Shown piece after piece: positions 24,444 to 25,922 of a stretch of DNA of 25,922 bases (position 1 is the first letter of the stretch; the number at the start of each line of letters is the position of its first letter). This DNA is from UBA1858 sp039182865. Lineage in GTDB: Bacteria > Pseudomonadota > Gammaproteobacteria > UBA4575. The position numbers and the translations under genes were made by a program. The notes below the pieces were generated by a model, which was not told where the DNA came from, did not search any database, and worked only from the letters and a program-made list of their open reading frames with translations. Where the stretch lies: NCBI GenBank assembly GCA_039182865.1, contig JBCDBX010000017.1:1-25922 (forward strand). Direction: 5' to 3'.

Positions 24444-25922
24444 GTGAAAAATCGAAGAATTTTAGTCACCAGCGCACTACCCTACGCGAATGGTTCCATC
24501 CACATTGGCCACTTAGTCGAATACATTCAAACCGACATTTGGGTGCGCTTTCAAAAAATGTGTGGACATCAGTCTATTTATGTCTGTGCAGACGATGCGC
24601 ATGGCACACCGATTATGATTCGCGCACAACACGAAGGGATTACGCCAGAAGAATTAATTGCCAAGACTAAAGAAGAACACGAAAAAGACTTTGCCGATTT
24701 TCATATCGCATTCGACAATTTTCACAGCACGCACTCTGATGAAAATCGCGAGATTTCCTCCAGCATTTTTAAGAAGCTGCAAGATAATAATTTAATCAGC
24801 ACCAAAACAGTCACAGATTTATTCGACCCTACAGAAGAAGTATTTCTACCCGATCGATTTGTAAGAGGTACATGCCCGAAGTGCGGAGCTGAAGACCAGT
24901 ATGGTGATAACTGTGAAGTGTGTGGTGCTACTTACAGCCCGGCCGATTTAATTAATCCTAAGTCTGCCATCAGTGGCGCAGAACCGGTTCAAAAAGAAAA
25001 TCTACATTACTTCTTTCAATTAAGTTCATTACAAGACGAACTTAAAGACTGGACACAGTCAGAAAGTTTACAGCCAGAAATTGCTAACAAGATATCCGAA
25101 TGGTTTGCCGACGGTTTACAAGACTGGGACATCTCACGTGATGCGCCCTACTTTGGTTTTGAAATTCCAGGCGCACCCGGTAAATATTTTTATGTGTGGT
25201 TAGACGCACCAATAGGTTATATGGCCAGCTTTAAAAATTACTGCGACCGAACCGGCGAGGACTTTAATACGTTCTGGAATAAAGATAGCGAGACAGAGCT
25301 TTATCATTTTATTGGTAAAGACATTGCGTATTTCCATACCTTATTCTGGCCGGCCACATTAATGGGTTCGGGCTGGAGAACACCTGATAATGTTTTCTGT
25401 CATGGATTCTTGACCGTGAATGGGCAGAAGATGTCGAAGTCGCGTGGCACCTTTATTAAAGCACGCACTTATTTAAATCATCTGCATCCAGAATATTTAC
25501 GTTACTACTTTGCGGCCAAATTAAATGCAGGCGTTACTGATATTGATTTAAATCTTGAGGACTTCCAACAACGCGTGAATAGTGATGTCGTTGGAAAGCT
25601 TGTCAATATTGCTAGCCGTTGTGCTGGTTTTATTTATAAAAAGTTCGATGCTGAACTCACATCTAATTTTATATCTGAAGGACAACAAGTATTTGCGGAT
25701 GCTGCAGAAAAAAATGTTGAAATAAAAGCGCTTTACGAACAACGCAAATATTCTGAAGCTATGCGCACGATTATGAGTATTGCTGATTCAACTAACCAAG
25801 TGATCGATCAATACAAACCTTGGGAACGCATTAAAGATGAAGCCAATCATGATGAAGTTCATCAAGTCTGTAGCTTTGGCATTAATATGTTTCGACTGTT
25901 GATTGGTTATTTAAAACCTGTG
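24444..25922 (+). CDS. metG: Methionyl-tRNA synthetase (3' end beyond window)
   Basis: Charges tRNA-Met. There is no ATG near the N-terminus: the GTG at 24444 gives (M)KNRRILVTSALPYANGSIHIGH, right for the family, while a TTG five codons earlier is the only other choice before an in-frame TGA. 493 codons are visible. Seen: the HIGH box (HIGH in GSIHIGHLVE), a zinc knuckle with four cysteines (CPKCGAEDQYGDNCEVC) marking the MetG1 zinc type, WFADGLQDWDISRDAPYFG, and KMSKS in GQKMSKSRGTF. The anticodon-binding domain has begun at the edge; whether a C-terminal dimerisation domain follows cannot be seen. Confidence 0.97.
   Translation, partial: MKNRRILVTSALPYANGSIHIGHLVEYIQTDIWVRFQKMCGHQSIYVCADDAHGTPIMIRAQHEGITPEELIAKTKEEHEKDFADFHIAFDNFHSTHSDENREISSSIFKKLQDNNLISTKTVTDLFDPTEEVFLPDRFVRGTCPKCGAEDQYGDNCEVCGATYSPADLINPKSAISGAEPVQKENLHYFFQLSSLQDELKDWTQSESLQPEIANKISEWFADGLQDWDISRDAPYFGFEIPGAPGKYFYVWLDAPIGYMASFKNYCDRTGEDFNTFWNKDSETELYHFIGKDIAYFHTLFWPATLMGSGWRTPDNVFCHGFLTVNGQKMSKSRGTFIKARTYLNHLHPEYLRYYFAAKLNAGVTDIDLNLEDFQQRVNSDVVGKLVNIASRCAGFIYKKFDAELTSNFISEGQQVFADAAEKNVEIKALYEQRKYSEAMRTIMSIADSTNQVIDQYKPWERIKDEANHDEVHQVCSFGINMFRLLIGYLKPV

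Overview
The window looks like ordinary, tightly packed chromosome from a moderately AT-rich gammaproteobacterium outside the Enterobacterales. The core is the classic mlaFEDCB / yrbG-kdsD-kdsC-lptCAB-rpoN-hpf-ptsN neighbourhood known from E. coli. Here it continues into hprK-rapZ-manX-HPr-ptsI-mgtE, an arrangement typical of beta- and gammaproteobacteria that keep HPr kinase. I saw no mobile element, CRISPR array, phage gene, tRNA or rRNA. No gap between genes exceeds about 240 bases.

Bases 1-7474 are all on the minus strand. Read in the direction of transcription they are mlaF-mlaE-mlaD-mlaC-mlaB (retrograde phospholipid transport), then after a 113-base gap murA-hisG-aroG-hisD (peptidoglycan precursor, histidine and aromatic synthesis). 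hisD runs off the left edge. Two details are unusual: a complete type I DAHP synthase sits between hisG and hisD, and there is no bolA/ibaG gene between mlaB and murA.

From 7643 to 20254 everything is on the plus strand. First comes envelope biogenesis: the yrbG antiporter, KDO synthesis by kdsD and kdsC, and LPS transport by lptC, lptA and lptB, with short overlaps. Then come sigma-54 (rpoN), ribosome hibernation (hpf) and a regulatory phosphotransferase set: EIIANtr, HPr kinase/phosphorylase, RapZ, a lone mannose-type EIIA, HPr with both His15 and Ser46, and enzyme I. No sugar permease is present, so this PTS probably signals rather than imports. The run ends with the magnesium channel mgtE.

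Bases 20255-24246 are more accessory: a small unrecognised membrane protein, a divergent SDR oxidoreductase / HxlR-type regulator pair with a visible repeated operator, then dcd, a small LEA2-type lipoprotein and apbC/mrp on the minus strand. metG starts at 24444 with a GTG codon and leaves the window on the right.

I did not find a convincing new multi-gene system. The best leads are small: the HxlR operator, a RapZ lacking the basic RNA-binding tail known in E. coli, a hairpin touching the mgtE start, folded DNA in the rpoN-hpf and mgtE-20458 gaps, and the orphan membrane protein. Gene calls rest on recognised family motifs. Promoter and hairpin calls are by eye and much less certain.
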